64,000 nucleotides of DNA from Lachnospiraceae bacterium UBA3401 (GCA_002358575.1 DEPD01000091.1:25320-89319); one strand, 5' to 3'; positions 50,824 through 59,996 are shown, numbered from the stretch's first letter. Numbers and translations: made by a program. Notes: generated from the letters alone by a model not told the origin.

Positions 50824-51669
50824 ATGGAAGAGAAGAAAGAACACGCGGTGTCGGGAAAACCGGCAGCCAGGGCAGTAGCCAAGAAGATTATTACCCCCAA
50901 TATGCAGGAGTGGCTCCCAGTATCGCCAAAGATGCCAGAAAAGGTACAGGAGCATGAGGAGCCGGTTGCGGAGGAACTTGTCGAGGAAGAACTTGATTTT
51001 GAGGAACCAGTTGACGAGAAATTTGATTCTGAGGAGCCAGTCAAGGAAGAACTTGACTTTGAGGAACCAGTTGTAACAGAGCCGGTTTTTGAGGAGCCAG
51101 TTGAGGAGGAGCCGCACAGTAGAGTTGCACTGAGCGACAACAAGAGCGGTCTTGGCATGGGCTGGTATGTAGTGCACACCTATTCTGGATATGAGAATAA
51201 AGTGAAGGCAAATATCGAAAAGGCAATTGAGAACAGACACCTTGAGAATGAGATTCTTGAGGTAAGGGTTCCTCTGCAAGAAGTTATGGAACTAAAAAAC
51301 GGCGTGGAGAAAGCATCGCAGAAGAAAATGTTTCCAGGGTATGTGCTGCTGCATATGGATGCGGATAACAATGACGCATGGTATGTGGTCAGAAACACCA
51401 GAGGCGTGACTGGATTTGTGGGGCCAGGAAGCAAGCCTGTGCCGCTCACGGAGGCGGAGCTAGAAGCGCTGAACTTTGGCGTTGATACTACAGTAGAGTT
51501 TTCTGAGGGAGATGTAATCAGTGTTACCGCAGGTGTCTGGAAGGATACTGTTGGCACAGTCCAGAAGATTGATGCTGCAAGGCGGACCGTTACGATCAGT
51601 GTCGAGATGTTCGGGCGTGAGACGCCAGTTGAGATTAGTTTCTCAGATGTAAAAAAAATGTGGGATTAA
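50824..51669 (+). CDS. nusG: Transcription factor NusG with long acidic N-terminal extension
   Basis: 281 residues; NusG is usually about 170-180. The canonical part begins at about residue 111 (GMGWYVVHTYSGYENKVKANIEKAIENRH, then the NGN core MFPGYVLLHMD) and ends with a KOW domain (FSEGDVISVTAGVWKDTVGTVQKID). The first 110 residues are disordered-looking, with repeated E/P-rich blocks (LDFEEPVDEKFDSEEPV and similar). The frame is continuous and the start at 50824 has its own AGAGGA site 15 bases after secE. An internal ATG at 51157, before GWYVV, has no good ribosome site. NusG binds RNA polymerase and couples it to ribosomes and Rho. Confidence 0.95.
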   Translation: MEEKKEHAVSGKPAARAVAKKIITPNMQEWLPVSPKMPEKVQEHEEPVAEELVEEELDFEEPVDEKFDSEEPVKEELDFEEPVVTEPVFEEPVEEEPHSRVALSDNKSGLGMGWYVVHTYSGYENKVKANIEKAIENRHLENEILEVRVPLQEVMELKNGVEKASQKKMFPGYVLLHMDADNNDAWYVVRNTRGVTGFVGPGSKPVPLTEAELEALNFGVDTTVEFSEGDVISVTAGVWKDTVGTVQKIDAARRTVTISVEMFGRETPVEISFSDVKKMWD

Positions 51670-51674
51670 TCTTA

Positions 51675-51704
51675 TTGACAATTGCATGAGGAAAGTGATA
51701 GTAT
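51675..51704 (+). promoter_or_regulatory. SigmaA-type promoter and leader of rplK-rplA
   Basis: TTGACA (51675-51680), 18-base spacer, TAGTAT (51699-51704). The leader to 51824 contains a G+C-rich hairpin region (GTGTGGGAGGGTTATCCGCCCAGAC, shown here in parts: GTGGGAGGG / CCGCCCAGAC) where L1 could bind for autoregulation, as known for L11 operons. The site is not proven. Confidence 0.55.
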
Positions 51705-51824
51705 AAGTGTTGGACGTTTGTCCGTGTGGGAGGGTTATCCGCCCAGACGACCACAAAACAGCGATTCGTTTTCGAAAAATATATGGGAAACGGGAGACTG
51801 AGAATAAATTAGGAGGTGCCTGAA

Positions 51825-52250
51825 ATGGCAAAGAAAGTAGAAGGATATATTAAATTACAGATTCCTGCCGCAAAAGCAACACCGGCTCCGCCGGTTGGTC
51901 CTGCTCTTGGACAGCACGGCGTAAACATTGGAGAGTTCACAAAGCAGTTTAACGCTAGAACAGCAGATCAGGAAGGAATGATTATTCCTGTTGTCATCAC
52001 AGTATATGCAGACAGAAGCTTTAGCTTCATCACAAAGACCCCGCCTGCAGCAGTTTTATTAAAGAAGGCATGTAATATTAAGACTGCTTCGGCGACACCG
52101 AACAAGACAAAAGTTGCTACAATCTCCAAGGCAAAGATTCAGGAGATTGCAGAGTTAAAGATGCCAGACTTAAATGCGGCAAGCCTTGAGGCAGCAATGA
52201 GCATGATTGCAGGTACAGCTAGGTCTATGGGCATTAAAGTAGAAGAGTAA
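51825..52250 (+). CDS. rplK: 50S ribosomal protein L11
   Basis: 141 residues, exact family length. MAKKVEGYIKLQIPAAKATPAPPVGPALGQHGVNI and the C-terminal rRNA-binding part are canonical. ATG 51825 follows AGGAGGT at 7 bases; the GTG at 51816 overlaps that ribosome site and is rejected. Part of the GTPase-associated stalk base. Confidence 0.98.
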   Translation: MAKKVEGYIKLQIPAAKATPAPPVGPALGQHGVNIGEFTKQFNARTADQEGMIIPVVITVYADRSFSFITKTPPAAVLLKKACNIKTASATPNKTKVATISKAKIQEIAELKMPDLNAASLEAAMSMIAGTARSMGIKVEE

Positions 52251-52266
52251 GCGGAGGTAAAGTGAG

Positions 52267-52956
52267 ATGAAGCATGGTAAGAAATATAATGAATCCGCGA
52301 AGTTAGTTGATCGCACAGTATTTTATGAAATTGAGGACGCGGTGGCGCTGGCAAAGAAAACTGCCAAAGCAAAATTTGATGAGACAGTAGAGGTTCATAT
52401 TAGAACAGGCTGTGACGGACGTCACGCAGACCAGCAGATTCGTGGTGCTGTCGTACTTCCAAATGGAACAGGTAAGACAGTGAGAGTTTTAGTTTTTGCA
52501 AAGGGTGACAAAGTGGCGGAAGCGGAAGCTGCTGGAGCAGATTATGTTGGCGGCGATGAGCTGATTCCAAAGATTCAGAATGATGGATGGCTTGATTTTG
52601 ACGTTGTGGTTGCCACACCGGATATGATGGGTGTTGTAGGTCGTCTTGGTAAAATTTTGGGACCTAAGGGTCTGATGCCAAATCCAAAGTCTGGCACTGT
52701 GACAATGGATGTCACAAAGGCGATCAACGATATCAAGGCTGGTAAGGTTGAGTACAGACTTGACAAGACTAATATTATTCACTGCCCAATCGGAAAGGTT
52801 TCTTTTACGGAGGAGCAGTTAACACAGAATTTGAATACGCTGTTGGATGCGATTGTGAAGGCGAAACCGTCCACTCTGAAAGGACAGTATTTGAGAAGCA
52901 TCACTTTGGCATCGACAATGGGACCTGGTGTAAAGGTAAGTGTTGCTAAGTTCTAA
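52267..52956 (+). CDS. rplA: 50S ribosomal protein L1
   Basis: 229 residues, canonical L1 (AVALAKKTAKAKFDETVEVHIRTGCDGRHADQQIRG, GRLGKILGPKGLMPNPKSGTVT). Binds 23S rRNA and, in many bacteria, represses its own rplKA mRNA. Directly follows rplK with RBS GGAGGTAA. Confidence 0.98.
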   Translation: MKHGKKYNESAKLVDRTVFYEIEDAVALAKKTAKAKFDETVEVHIRTGCDGRHADQQIRGAVVLPNGTGKTVRVLVFAKGDKVAEAEAAGADYVGGDELIPKIQNDGWLDFDVVVATPDMMGVVGRLGKILGPKGLMPNPKSGTVTMDVTKAINDIKAGKVEYRLDKTNIIHCPIGKVSFTEEQLTQNLNTLLDAIVKAKPSTLKGQYLRSITLASTMGPGVKVSVAKF

Positions 52957-52976
52957 TCAAAGATATAGATGATTTG

Positions 52977-53009
52977 AGACCTCGTTTTGGATAAAAGCGG
53001 GGTCTTTTA
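52977..53009 (+). terminator. Terminator after rplA
   Basis: AGACCTCGTTTT-ggat-AAAAGCGGGGTCTTTT. It splits rplKA from rplJL and is followed by a degenerate repeat fragment (TATACACATGGGCAGG...CTTCCCTTCTCTCGATT, 53008-53050). Confidence 0.85.
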
Positions 53010-53063
53010 TACACATGGGCAGGTGGAAGTAACCTTCCCTTCTCTCGATTATGAGGTGAGTAG

Positions 53064-54371
53064 TTGGCTGTTAAGAAAACTGGAAAAAGAAGGCGCAGGA
53101 GAAGTAATCTCCGGGTGTTTATGATATCGCTAATGCTTGTTCTGGCAGTGGGAGGAATTGGCATGATTGCATATTCTACTGCGGGAGGCGAGGCGAAAAA
53201 GCCGTTGACGGTTGTGGATTTCGGCAGGCTAGAGCAGACATCAGACCACTTAGATACATCAGAAAACATACTGTTAGAAAGCACCGAGAATGAGATAGAG
53301 TCGTCAGAACAAATGCCGTCGGTGGAGGTGGACGCGTTGCGCGCGGAAAACGAGCGACTTTATAATGAAGCAGTTTCTAAGGGGGAAAAGGTTTTGTTGG
53401 TGGACTGCGCAGATCGGGAACGTGTTACACTGGCGTTTGCAGGTGATATTCTGCTGGATGATGAGTATGCTATGATGTTTCGTTATCGAAGCAGAGGAAG
53501 TGATATCAATGATACGTTTTCGGCCGCGCTGCTCGAACGAATGCGAAATGCAGATGTGTTTATGCTCAACAATGAATTTCCATTTTCCACAAGAGGAACA
53601 CCAACAGAGGGTAAGACATTTACATTTCGGGCAAATCCTGCCAACGTAGAGATGTATGCGCAACTTGGCGTGGATCTTGTATCTCTTGCGAACAATCATG
53701 CCTATGACTTTGGCGAGGAGGCACTTCTGGATACGTTTTCCACTCTTGAGGGGGCTGGAATACCATATGTCGGCGCAGGCAGAGATATTGATGAAGCAAA
53801 GAAACCAGTCTATCTGATTGCGAACGGGATGAAAATTGCCGTTGTGAGTGCGACACAGATTGAGCGCAATGCAGTGCCGGACACCAAGGAAGCCACTATG
53901 ACGAATGCTGGTGTGCTGCGCTGTATGGACACAACAGCACTTTTGGAAGTGATAGCGCAGGCAAAGGCAAACAGTGATTTTGTTATTCTTTATATTCACT
54001 GGGGTACAGAGAGTCAGGAGACGACAGATTGGCTTCAGGATAAACAGGCGCCGATTTATGCCGAGGCAGGTGTGGATTTGATTATTGGTGATCACCCACA
54101 CTGTCTGCAAAAGATAGATTGTATTTCTGGCGTTCCAGTTGTATTCAGTCTGGGAAATTACTGGTTTAACTCTAAGACGCAGAATACCTGTCTTATCGAA
54201 GTGGGACTTACCAAGGAGGGAATAGAGTACCTTCAATTTATCCCGTGTTTGCAGGAGAACTGCCGCACAAGACAGCTTGAGGGCGCCGAGAAGGCTGAGG
54301 TGCTTAATTATATGCGTGGGTTATCGCCCAATGTTCAGATTGATTCTGAGGGGTATGTAGGTTTGCAATAG
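53064..54371 (+). CDS. CapA-family (PGA_cap) metallophosphatase-like protein, membrane-anchored
   Basis: 435 residues from TTG 53064 (GAGGTGAG before it); this start gives a basic KKTGKRRRRR stretch before one membrane helix (FMISLMLVLAVGGIGMIAY), consistent with an N-in anchor. The exported part is the CapA/PgsA fold: TLAFAGDILLDDE, NNEFPFSTRGTPTEGKTFTFRA, VDLVSLANNHAYDFGEEALLDT, IHWGTES, and DLIIGDHPHCLQ, the metal-ligand pattern of this family. Members act in polyglutamate capsule synthesis or as poorly known cell-envelope enzymes. It sits between rplA and rplJ, an unusual place. Confidence 0.85.
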   Translation: MAVKKTGKRRRRRSNLRVFMISLMLVLAVGGIGMIAYSTAGGEAKKPLTVVDFGRLEQTSDHLDTSENILLESTENEIESSEQMPSVEVDALRAENERLYNEAVSKGEKVLLVDCADRERVTLAFAGDILLDDEYAMMFRYRSRGSDINDTFSAALLERMRNADVFMLNNEFPFSTRGTPTEGKTFTFRANPANVEMYAQLGVDLVSLANNHAYDFGEEALLDTFSTLEGAGIPYVGAGRDIDEAKKPVYLIANGMKIAVVSATQIERNAVPDTKEATMTNAGVLRCMDTTALLEVIAQAKANSDFVILYIHWGTESQETTDWLQDKQAPIYAEAGVDLIIGDHPHCLQKIDCISGVPVVFSLGNYWFNSKTQNTCLIEVGLTKEGIEYLQFIPCLQENCRTRQLEGAEKAEVLNYMRGLSPNVQIDSEGYVGLQ

Positions 54372-54548
54372 TTCGTTATTATTCACGGCATGGGAGCAGC
54401 TCATAGTAACAATTCGGGGTAATGTGTAAAGTTTTGCTGCGCAAAAATCCCCCCTCACACCTGAATTATATTTTTAGCTAATGCGCATTTCTATCCGTAA
54501 AAAGTAACAATAGTTCAGTTTCAGCTTTAATTAATTATAGAAAAAAGC
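54372..54548. other. Spacer after the CapA-like gene with repeat remnants
   Basis: 54479-54530 (ATGCGCATTTCTATCC-GTAAAAAGTAA, then TTCAGTTTCAGC) aligns with 63866-63930 and so belongs to the second dispersed repeat family. No gene seen. Confidence 0.5.
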
Positions 54549-54578
54549 TTGACAGAGAAATACAGCTTGTGTTATGGT
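54549..54578 (+). promoter_or_regulatory. SigmaA-type promoter of rplJ-rplL
   Basis: TTGACA (54549-54554), 18-base spacer, TATGGT (54573-54578; TTATGG at 17 is equivalent). About 290 nt upstream of rplJ. Confidence 0.6.
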
Positions 54579-54589
54579 AGTAAAGGTTG

Positions 54590-54720
54590 TAAAACCATGC
54601 CGAAGACAGTAGGTGCGAAACCAGATTGTTAGGGTTTTGCGTAAGGATATCGCCTACCGAGGAGAAGAGTTTTTGTGATATGACTTTTTACCTCTCAGAG
54701 TATGTCGCGGCATATTTTGG
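54590..54720 (+). promoter_or_regulatory. L10 leader (autoregulatory rplJ 5' UTR)
   Basis: CCGAAGACAGTAGGTGCGAAA pairs through TAGGTG/CGCCTA with ATATCGCCTACCGAGGAG, the conserved core of the ribosomal L10 leader of Firmicutes, where the L10-L12 complex binds to control rplJL. A repeat unit (54730-54807) lies between this element and the rplJ ribosome site, with a further hairpin AGAGGCGA-tttc-TCGTCTCT at 54830-54849. Confidence 0.8.
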
Positions 54721-54729
54721 GAGGTTTTA

Positions 54730-54807
54730 TATTGCACAGATCCATGCAGAGGTGCTAAGGCGATGCATGGGTCGCGTGGTGAGTAAGAAAAAATATCTTA
54801 CTCAGAT
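54730..54807 (+). repeat. Dispersed palindromic repeat copy inside the rplJ leader
   Basis: TATTGCACAGATCCATGCAGAGG ... CGATGCATGGGTCGCG, then GTGAGTAAGA ... TCTTACTC. Same layout as other copies, with the core AAATATG lost. Confidence 0.65.
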
Positions 54808-54871
54808 AGAAAACTCCTGTCGGCAGGAAGAGGCGATTTCTCGTCTCTAAAATCTAAAAGGAGGTAAGAAA

Positions 54872-55444
54872 ATGGCAAAGATTGAATTAAAACAGCCGAT
54901 TGTTGAAGAGATTGCGGCTACAGTCAAGGATGCAGCTACCGTTGTAGTTGTCAAGTACAGCGGCATCACAGTTGCGCAGGATACACAGTTGCGCAAGCAG
55001 CTCCGTGAGGCTGGTGTTACCTACAAGGTGTACAAAAACACTCTGATGACGCGTGCATTCAAAGGAACTGCGTTTGAGGGGCTGACAGACAGTCTTGTTG
55101 GAACAAACGCAATTGCAACCAGCAAGGATGATGCGACAGCACCAGCGAGAATCTTGAAGAAATTTTCCAAAGACTGTCCAGCGATTGAATTGAAGGCTGG
55201 TGTTGTAGAAGGGATTCTTTACGATGCAAAAGGAATGGCGGAAATCGCAAATATTCCTTCAAGAGACGAACTGATTTCCAAGTTCCTTGGAAGCATTCAG
55301 TCTCCTATTACAAACTTCGCACGCGTGCTGAATCAGATTGCAGAAAAAGGTGGACCAGACGCTTGTGAACCGGCTCCAAAGACTGAGGATGCAGCAGTGG
55401 AGGAATCCGCAGTTGAGGCAGCAGGGGTACCTGTAGCTGAGTAG
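54872..55444 (+). CDS. rplJ: 50S ribosomal protein L10
   Basis: 190 residues; the first 165 or so are canonical L10 (VEEIAATVKDAATVVVVKYSGITVAQDTQLRKQLREAGVTYKVYKNTLMTRA), followed by an acidic/alanine-rich tail. Anchors L7/L12 dimers to the stalk base. RBS AAAAGGAGG. Likely autoregulated through the upstream leader. Confidence 0.97.
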   Translation: MAKIELKQPIVEEIAATVKDAATVVVVKYSGITVAQDTQLRKQLREAGVTYKVYKNTLMTRAFKGTAFEGLTDSLVGTNAIATSKDDATAPARILKKFSKDCPAIELKAGVVEGILYDAKGMAEIANIPSRDELISKFLGSIQSPITNFARVLNQIAEKGGPDACEPAPKTEDAAVEESAVEAAGVPVAE

Positions 55445-55519
55445 TGTTTTATAGTAAATGACAAAAGTACTTGCGTTTACTATGGATAAAAAATAAGAAT
55501 TTAATGGAGGAGAACAATA

Positions 55520-55894
55520 ATGGCAAAGTTAACAACAGCAGAATTTATTGAAGCGATCAAAGAGCTTACAGTATTAGAATTAAATGATTTGGTAAAGGCA
55601 TGTGAGGAAGAGTTCGGTGTATCCGCAGCAGCAGGCGTTGTCGTTGCAACAGCAGGTGATGGCGCACAGCAGCAGGAGGAGAAGGACGATTTCGATGTAG
55701 AGCTTACAGAGGTTGGTCCGAACAAGGTTAAGGTAATCAAGGTTGTTCGTGAGGCGACAGGACTTGGCTTGAAGGAAGCGAAGGACCTTGTTGACAGCGC
55801 TCCGAAGGTATTGAAGGAAGCAGCGACAAAGGCTGAGGCTGAGGAGCTTAAGACAAAGCTTGAAGCAGAGGGCGCAAAAGTTACATTAAAGTAA
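55520..55894 (+). CDS. rplL: 50S ribosomal protein L7/L12
   Basis: 124 residues, canonical: N-terminal dimerisation helices (TTAEFIEAIKELTVLELNDLVKACEEEFGVSAAA), hinge, and C-terminal factor-binding domain (VIKVVREATGLGLKEAKDLVDSAPKVLKE). It recruits translation GTPases. RBS GGAGGAGAA. Confidence 0.98.
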   Translation: MAKLTTAEFIEAIKELTVLELNDLVKACEEEFGVSAAAGVVVATAGDGAQQQEEKDDFDVELTEVGPNKVKVIKVVREATGLGLKEAKDLVDSAPKVLKEAATKAEAEELKTKLEAEGAKVTLK

Positions 55895-55911
55895 TTTTGG
55901 CATTCTGGTTA

Positions 55912-55944
55912 CGACAGGTCGGGAGAAAATCCCGACCTTTTGGT
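55912..55944 (+). terminator. Terminator after rplL
   Basis: AGGTCGGGA-gaaaa-TCCCGACCTTTT, 20 bases after the stop. Confidence 0.9.
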
Positions 55945-55981
55945 TTTTGTTTTTCTTTCGTTTTATTTTTGAATTTTTTCA

Positions 55982-56010
55982 TTGACTTCAAAAATAACTT
56001 GTGGTAGTAT
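55982..56010 (+). promoter_or_regulatory. SigmaA-type promoter of rpoBC
   Basis: TTGACT (55982-55987), 17-base spacer, TAGTAT (56005-56010), about 95 nt before rpoB. Confidence 0.65.
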
Positions 56011-56109
56011 GTAGGATGCACTATTATGAAAAATTGTGCCTATGAGATGCTTCAACTGTTACAATTATTATATAATAGATGTATATCATGAAGAACGGGG
56101 TGAAATGTC

Positions 56110-59100
56110 ATGGAAAAGAACAGAATACGTCCAGTGGTCTCCGGTAAGACAATGCGTATGAGTTATCAGCGGCAGGAAGAGGTTCTCGATATGCCAAATC
56201 TGATCGAAGTCCAGAAGGATTCCTACAAGTGGTTTCTTGAAGAGGGATTTCGAGAAGCTTTGGCGGATATCTCTCCAATTACAGACTACAGTGGGCGGTT
56301 AAGTCTGGAATTTGTAGATTATGTTTTGGCGGAAGACGAGATTAAGCATACGATTGAGGAGTGCAAAGAGAGAGACTTAACATATGAGGCTCCTGTGAAG
56401 ATTAAAGTTCGTCTTCACAATAAAGAAAAGGAAGAAATCACAGAACATGAGATTTTTATGGGCAATTTCCCGCTGATGACAGAGACAGGCACTTTTGTAA
56501 TTAATGGCGCTGAGCGTGTTATTGTCAGCCAGTTGGTGCGTTCCCCTGGCATTTACTACGGCATTGCGCATGACAAGATTGGTAAGAGACTGTTTTCCTG
56601 TACTGTAATTCCCAATCGTGGCGCATGGCTTGAGTATGAGACTGATTCCAATGATGTTTTCTACGTTCGTGTCGATAGAACAAGAAAGGTACCAATTACT
56701 GTGCTGGTTCGTGCATTAGGGGTTGGCACCAATGAGGAGATTCTTGACTTGTTTGGCGAGGAACCCAAAATCCTTGCAAGCTTCACAAAGGATACTGCTG
56801 ATAATTATCAGGAGGGCTTAAAGGAGCTATACAGCAAGATTCGTCCTGGCGAGCCGTTCAGCTTGGACAGTGCGGAGAACCTTGTGACAGCAATGTTTTT
56901 TGATCCTAGGAGATATGACCTGGCAAAGGTCGGCAGATATAAATTTAACAAAAAGCTCGCACTGAAAAACAGGATTAGAAATCAGATTCTCGCAGAGGAT
57001 GTGGTTGACCCATTTAGTGGTGAGATTCTTGGTCAAAAGGGCGATAAAGTGACAGTGGAGATGGCCGAGGAGATACAAAATGCAGCGGTTCCTTTTGTAT
57101 GGATACAGACAGAGGAACGACTTGTGAAAGTGCTCTCCAACATGATGGTGGACATCACAAACTTTGTTGACTGTGAGCCGAGAAGTCTTGGCATTACAGA
57201 ACAGGTTTATTTTCCGGTACTTCGTCAAATTCTTGAGGAGTATGCTGAGAATCCAGAAGAACTGGCAGATGCGATTACCAGAAATGTGCATGAGTTGATT
57301 CCAAAGCATATCACAAAGGAAGATATACTGGCATCTATCAACTATAACATGCATCTTGAGTATGGCTTGGGCAACAGTGACGATATTGACCATCTTGGCA
57401 ATAGGCGTATCCGAGCAGTTGGAGAGCTTTTGCAGAACCAGTATCGCATTGGTCTTTCTAGAATGGAGCGTGTTGTGCGGGAGCGTATGACAACGCATGA
57501 CTCTGACGATGTGTCGCCGCAGGCGTTGATTAACATCAAACCTGTACAGGCTGCCATCAAAGAATTTTTTGGTTCTTCCCAGTTATCCCAGTTTATGGAC
57601 CAGAATAATCCGCTGGGAGAGTTGACACACAAGAGACGTCTTTCCGCTTTGGGACCAGGTGGACTTTCCAGAGATCGTGCTGGATTTGAGGTGCGTGATG
57701 TTCACTATTCTCACTATGGAAGAATGTGCCCAATTGAGACGCCAGAAGGTCCAAACATTGGTTTGATTAACTCGTTGGCATCTTATGCTAGAATCAATGA
57801 GTATGGATTTATTGAGGCACCATATCGCAAGATTGACAAGACAGATCCAAAGAATCCGCGCGTTACGAATGAAGTGGTTTATATGACGGCGGACGAGGAG
57901 GATAATTATCACGTAGCACAGGCTAATGAGCAGCTTGACGAGAATGGATATTTTGTGCGAAATTCTGTGTCCGGCCGATACCTTGACGAGACACAAGAGT
58001 ATCCTAAGGCGATGTTTGACTATATGGACGTGTCTCCGAAAATGGTATTTTCCGTTGCAACTGCATTGATTCCATTCCTTCAAAATGATGATGCCAACCG
58101 TGCGCTTATGGGTTCAAACATGCAGCGTCAGGCAGTGCCGCTTCTATTTACAGAGGCGCCTGTAGTTGGTACTGGTATTGAGGTGAAGGCGGCTGTTGAC
58201 TCTGGCGTTTGTGTGGTGGCAAAGAAGTCGGGAACAATTACCTATGTGTCGTCAAAATTGATTCGGGTGACGTATGACGACGGTGAGAAAGCAGAGTTTA
58301 AACTGCACAAGTTTGAGCGCAGCAATCAGTCAAACTGCTATAATCAGAAGCCAATTGTATTCAAGGGAGATCATGTGGAAGCAGGTCAAGTGATCGCAGA
58401 TGGCGCGTCAACCAGTGGCGGGGAGCTTGGTCTGGGCAAGAATCCATTGATTGGGTTTATGACTTGGGAAGGATACAACTATGAAGACGCTGTTCTTTTA
58501 AGTGAACGGCTTGTTATGGAAGATGTGTACACTTCCATTCATATAGAAGAATACGAGACAGACGCACGCGACACAAAGCTTGGACCAGAGGAAATTACAA
58601 GAGATGTTCCAGGAGTCGGTGATGATGCGCTCAAAGATCTTGATGATAGAGGAATTATTAGAATTGGTGCGGAGGTTCGCGCGGGTGATATTCTTGTCGG
58701 CAAGGTTACACCAAAAGGGGAGACAGAACTGACAGCGGAGGAACGTCTTCTGCGTGCGATTTTTGGTGAGAAGGCGCGCGAAGTGCGCGATACTTCATTG
58801 AAAGTACCACATGGCGAGTACGGTGTAGTTGTTGACGCAAAGGTTTTTTCAAGGGCAAATGGCGATACAGAGCTTGCACCAGGAGTGAATCAGACAGTGC
58901 GTATTTACATTGCACAGAAGAGAAAGATTTCCGTTGGAGATAAGATGGCTGGTCGTCATGGAAACAAAGGTGTTGTCTCTCGGGTGCTTCCGGTGGAAGA
59001 TATGCCGTATCTGCCCAATGGACGTCCTCTCGATATCGTGTTGAACCCGCTGGGTGTGCCATCGCGTATGAATATTGGACAGGTGCTTGAGATTCACTTG

Positions 59101-59973
59101 TCGCTCGCGGCAAAAGCGCTTGGATTCAATGTGTCAACACCAGTGTTTGATGGTGCAAATGAGTTGGATATTATGGATACCCTTGACCTTGCGAATGACT
59201 ATGTAAATCTTGAGTGGGAAGAATTTGAGGCAAAGCACAAGGAAGAACTGCTTCCAGAGGTATTAGAATATCTGTCGGAGAACAGAGAACACAGAAAACT
59301 TTGGAAGGGTGTACCAATCTCAAGAGATGGCAAGGTTAGATTGCGAGATGGCAGAACGGGTGAGTACTTTGACAGTCCAGTTACAATTGGACACATGCAT
59401 TATTTGAAACTGCATCATCTGGTGGATGACAAGATTCACGCGCGTTCCACTGGACCATATGGCATGGTTACACAGCAGCCGCTCGGTGGCAAGGCGCAGT
59501 TTGGTGGACAGCGTTTTGGTGAGATGGAAGTTTGGGCGCTGGAGGCATATGGCGCATCTCATACGTTGCAGGAGATTTTAACAGTAAAATCGGATGATGT
59601 TGTAGGACGTGTGAAAACTTACGAGGCGATTATCAAGGGTGAGAATATACCAGAGCCTGGTATTCCAGAGTCTTTCAAGGTGCTGTTAAAGGAGCTTCAG
59701 TCTCTTGGACTTGATGTGAAGGTATATGACGAAAATCAAAATGAAGTGGAGCTTAAGGAATCTGTTGATTACACAGAGACCGATTTCCGCGTTGAAATGG
59801 AGGGTGACCATAAATACGATAACACAGAGAATCTGGAAGGCTATCAGCAGAAGGAGTTTGACGCTGCAAGCGGTGACTTGGTTGACGCGGAAGATGATTT
59901 TGAGGAAGATGATGATTATTCTGATGAGGATTACGACGCGGATGAAGATAGCTTTGATGAGGATTATGAGTAA
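56110..59973 (+). CDS. rpoB: DNA-directed RNA polymerase subunit beta
   Basis: 1287 residues. It carries the rifampicin-pocket region FFGSSQLSQFMDQNNPLGELTHKRRLSALGPGGLSRDRAGFEVRD in the usual susceptible-like form; the glycine after NNPL replaces the Ser/Ala common elsewhere, probably natural variation. The catalytic GDKMAGRHGNKGVVS is present. The last 60 or so residues after the conserved end form a very acidic tail (EDDFEEDDDYSDEDYDADED). RBS GGGGTGA. rpoC follows after 23 bases. Confidence 0.98.
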   Translation: MEKNRIRPVVSGKTMRMSYQRQEEVLDMPNLIEVQKDSYKWFLEEGFREALADISPITDYSGRLSLEFVDYVLAEDEIKHTIEECKERDLTYEAPVKIKVRLHNKEKEEITEHEIFMGNFPLMTETGTFVINGAERVIVSQLVRSPGIYYGIAHDKIGKRLFSCTVIPNRGAWLEYETDSNDVFYVRVDRTRKVPITVLVRALGVGTNEEILDLFGEEPKILASFTKDTADNYQEGLKELYSKIRPGEPFSLDSAENLVTAMFFDPRRYDLAKVGRYKFNKKLALKNRIRNQILAEDVVDPFSGEILGQKGDKVTVEMAEEIQNAAVPFVWIQTEERLVKVLSNMMVDITNFVDCEPRSLGITEQVYFPVLRQILEEYAENPEELADAITRNVHELIPKHITKEDILASINYNMHLEYGLGNSDDIDHLGNRRIRAVGELLQNQYRIGLSRMERVVRERMTTHDSDDVSPQALINIKPVQAAIKEFFGSSQLSQFMDQNNPLGELTHKRRLSALGPGGLSRDRAGFEVRDVHYSHYGRMCPIETPEGPNIGLINSLASYARINEYGFIEAPYRKIDKTDPKNPRVTNEVVYMTADEEDNYHVAQANEQLDENGYFVRNSVSGRYLDETQEYPKAMFDYMDVSPKMVFSVATALIPFLQNDDANRALMGSNMQRQAVPLLFTEAPVVGTGIEVKAAVDSGVCVVAKKSGTITYVSSKLIRVTYDDGEKAEFKLHKFERSNQSNCYNQKPIVFKGDHVEAGQVIADGASTSGGELGLGKNPLIGFMTWEGYNYEDAVLLSERLVMEDVYTSIHIEEYETDARDTKLGPEEITRDVPGVGDDALKDLDDRGIIRIGAEVRAGDILVGKVTPKGETELTAEERLLRAIFGEKAREVRDTSLKVPHGEYGVVVDAKVFSRANGDTELAPGVNQTVRIYIAQKRKISVGDKMAGRHGNKGVVSRVLPVEDMPYLPNGRPLDIVLNPLGVPSRMNIGQVLEIHLSLAAKALGFNVSTPVFDGANELDIMDTLDLANDYVNLEWEEFEAKHKEELLPEVLEYLSENREHRKLWKGVPISRDGKVRLRDGRTGEYFDSPVTIGHMHYLKLHHLVDDKIHARSTGPYGMVTQQPLGGKAQFGGQRFGEMEVWALEAYGASHTLQEILTVKSDDVVGRVKTYEAIIKGENIPEPGIPESFKVLLKELQSLGLDVKVYDENQNEVELKESVDYTETDFRVEMEGDHKYDNTENLEGYQQKEFDAASGDLVDAEDDFEEDDDYSDEDYDADEDSFDEDYE

Positions 59974-59996
59974 AAATATCTGGAAGGAGTGCCAAA

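Noticed and set aside
53304..54236. 310-codon open frame on the minus strand
   Set aside because: Lies entirely inside the CapA-like gene in the opposite direction, is rich in Cys/His/Ile without a family pattern, and has no ribosome site. It is a shadow of the real gene.
56827..57498. 223-codon open frame on the minus strand
   Set aside because: Antisense to rpoB, with no family features.
57541..57680. Rifampicin-resistance mutation in rpoB
   Set aside because: The pocket region is essentially the susceptible form. The single glycine after NNPL is at a position that varies naturally between phyla.
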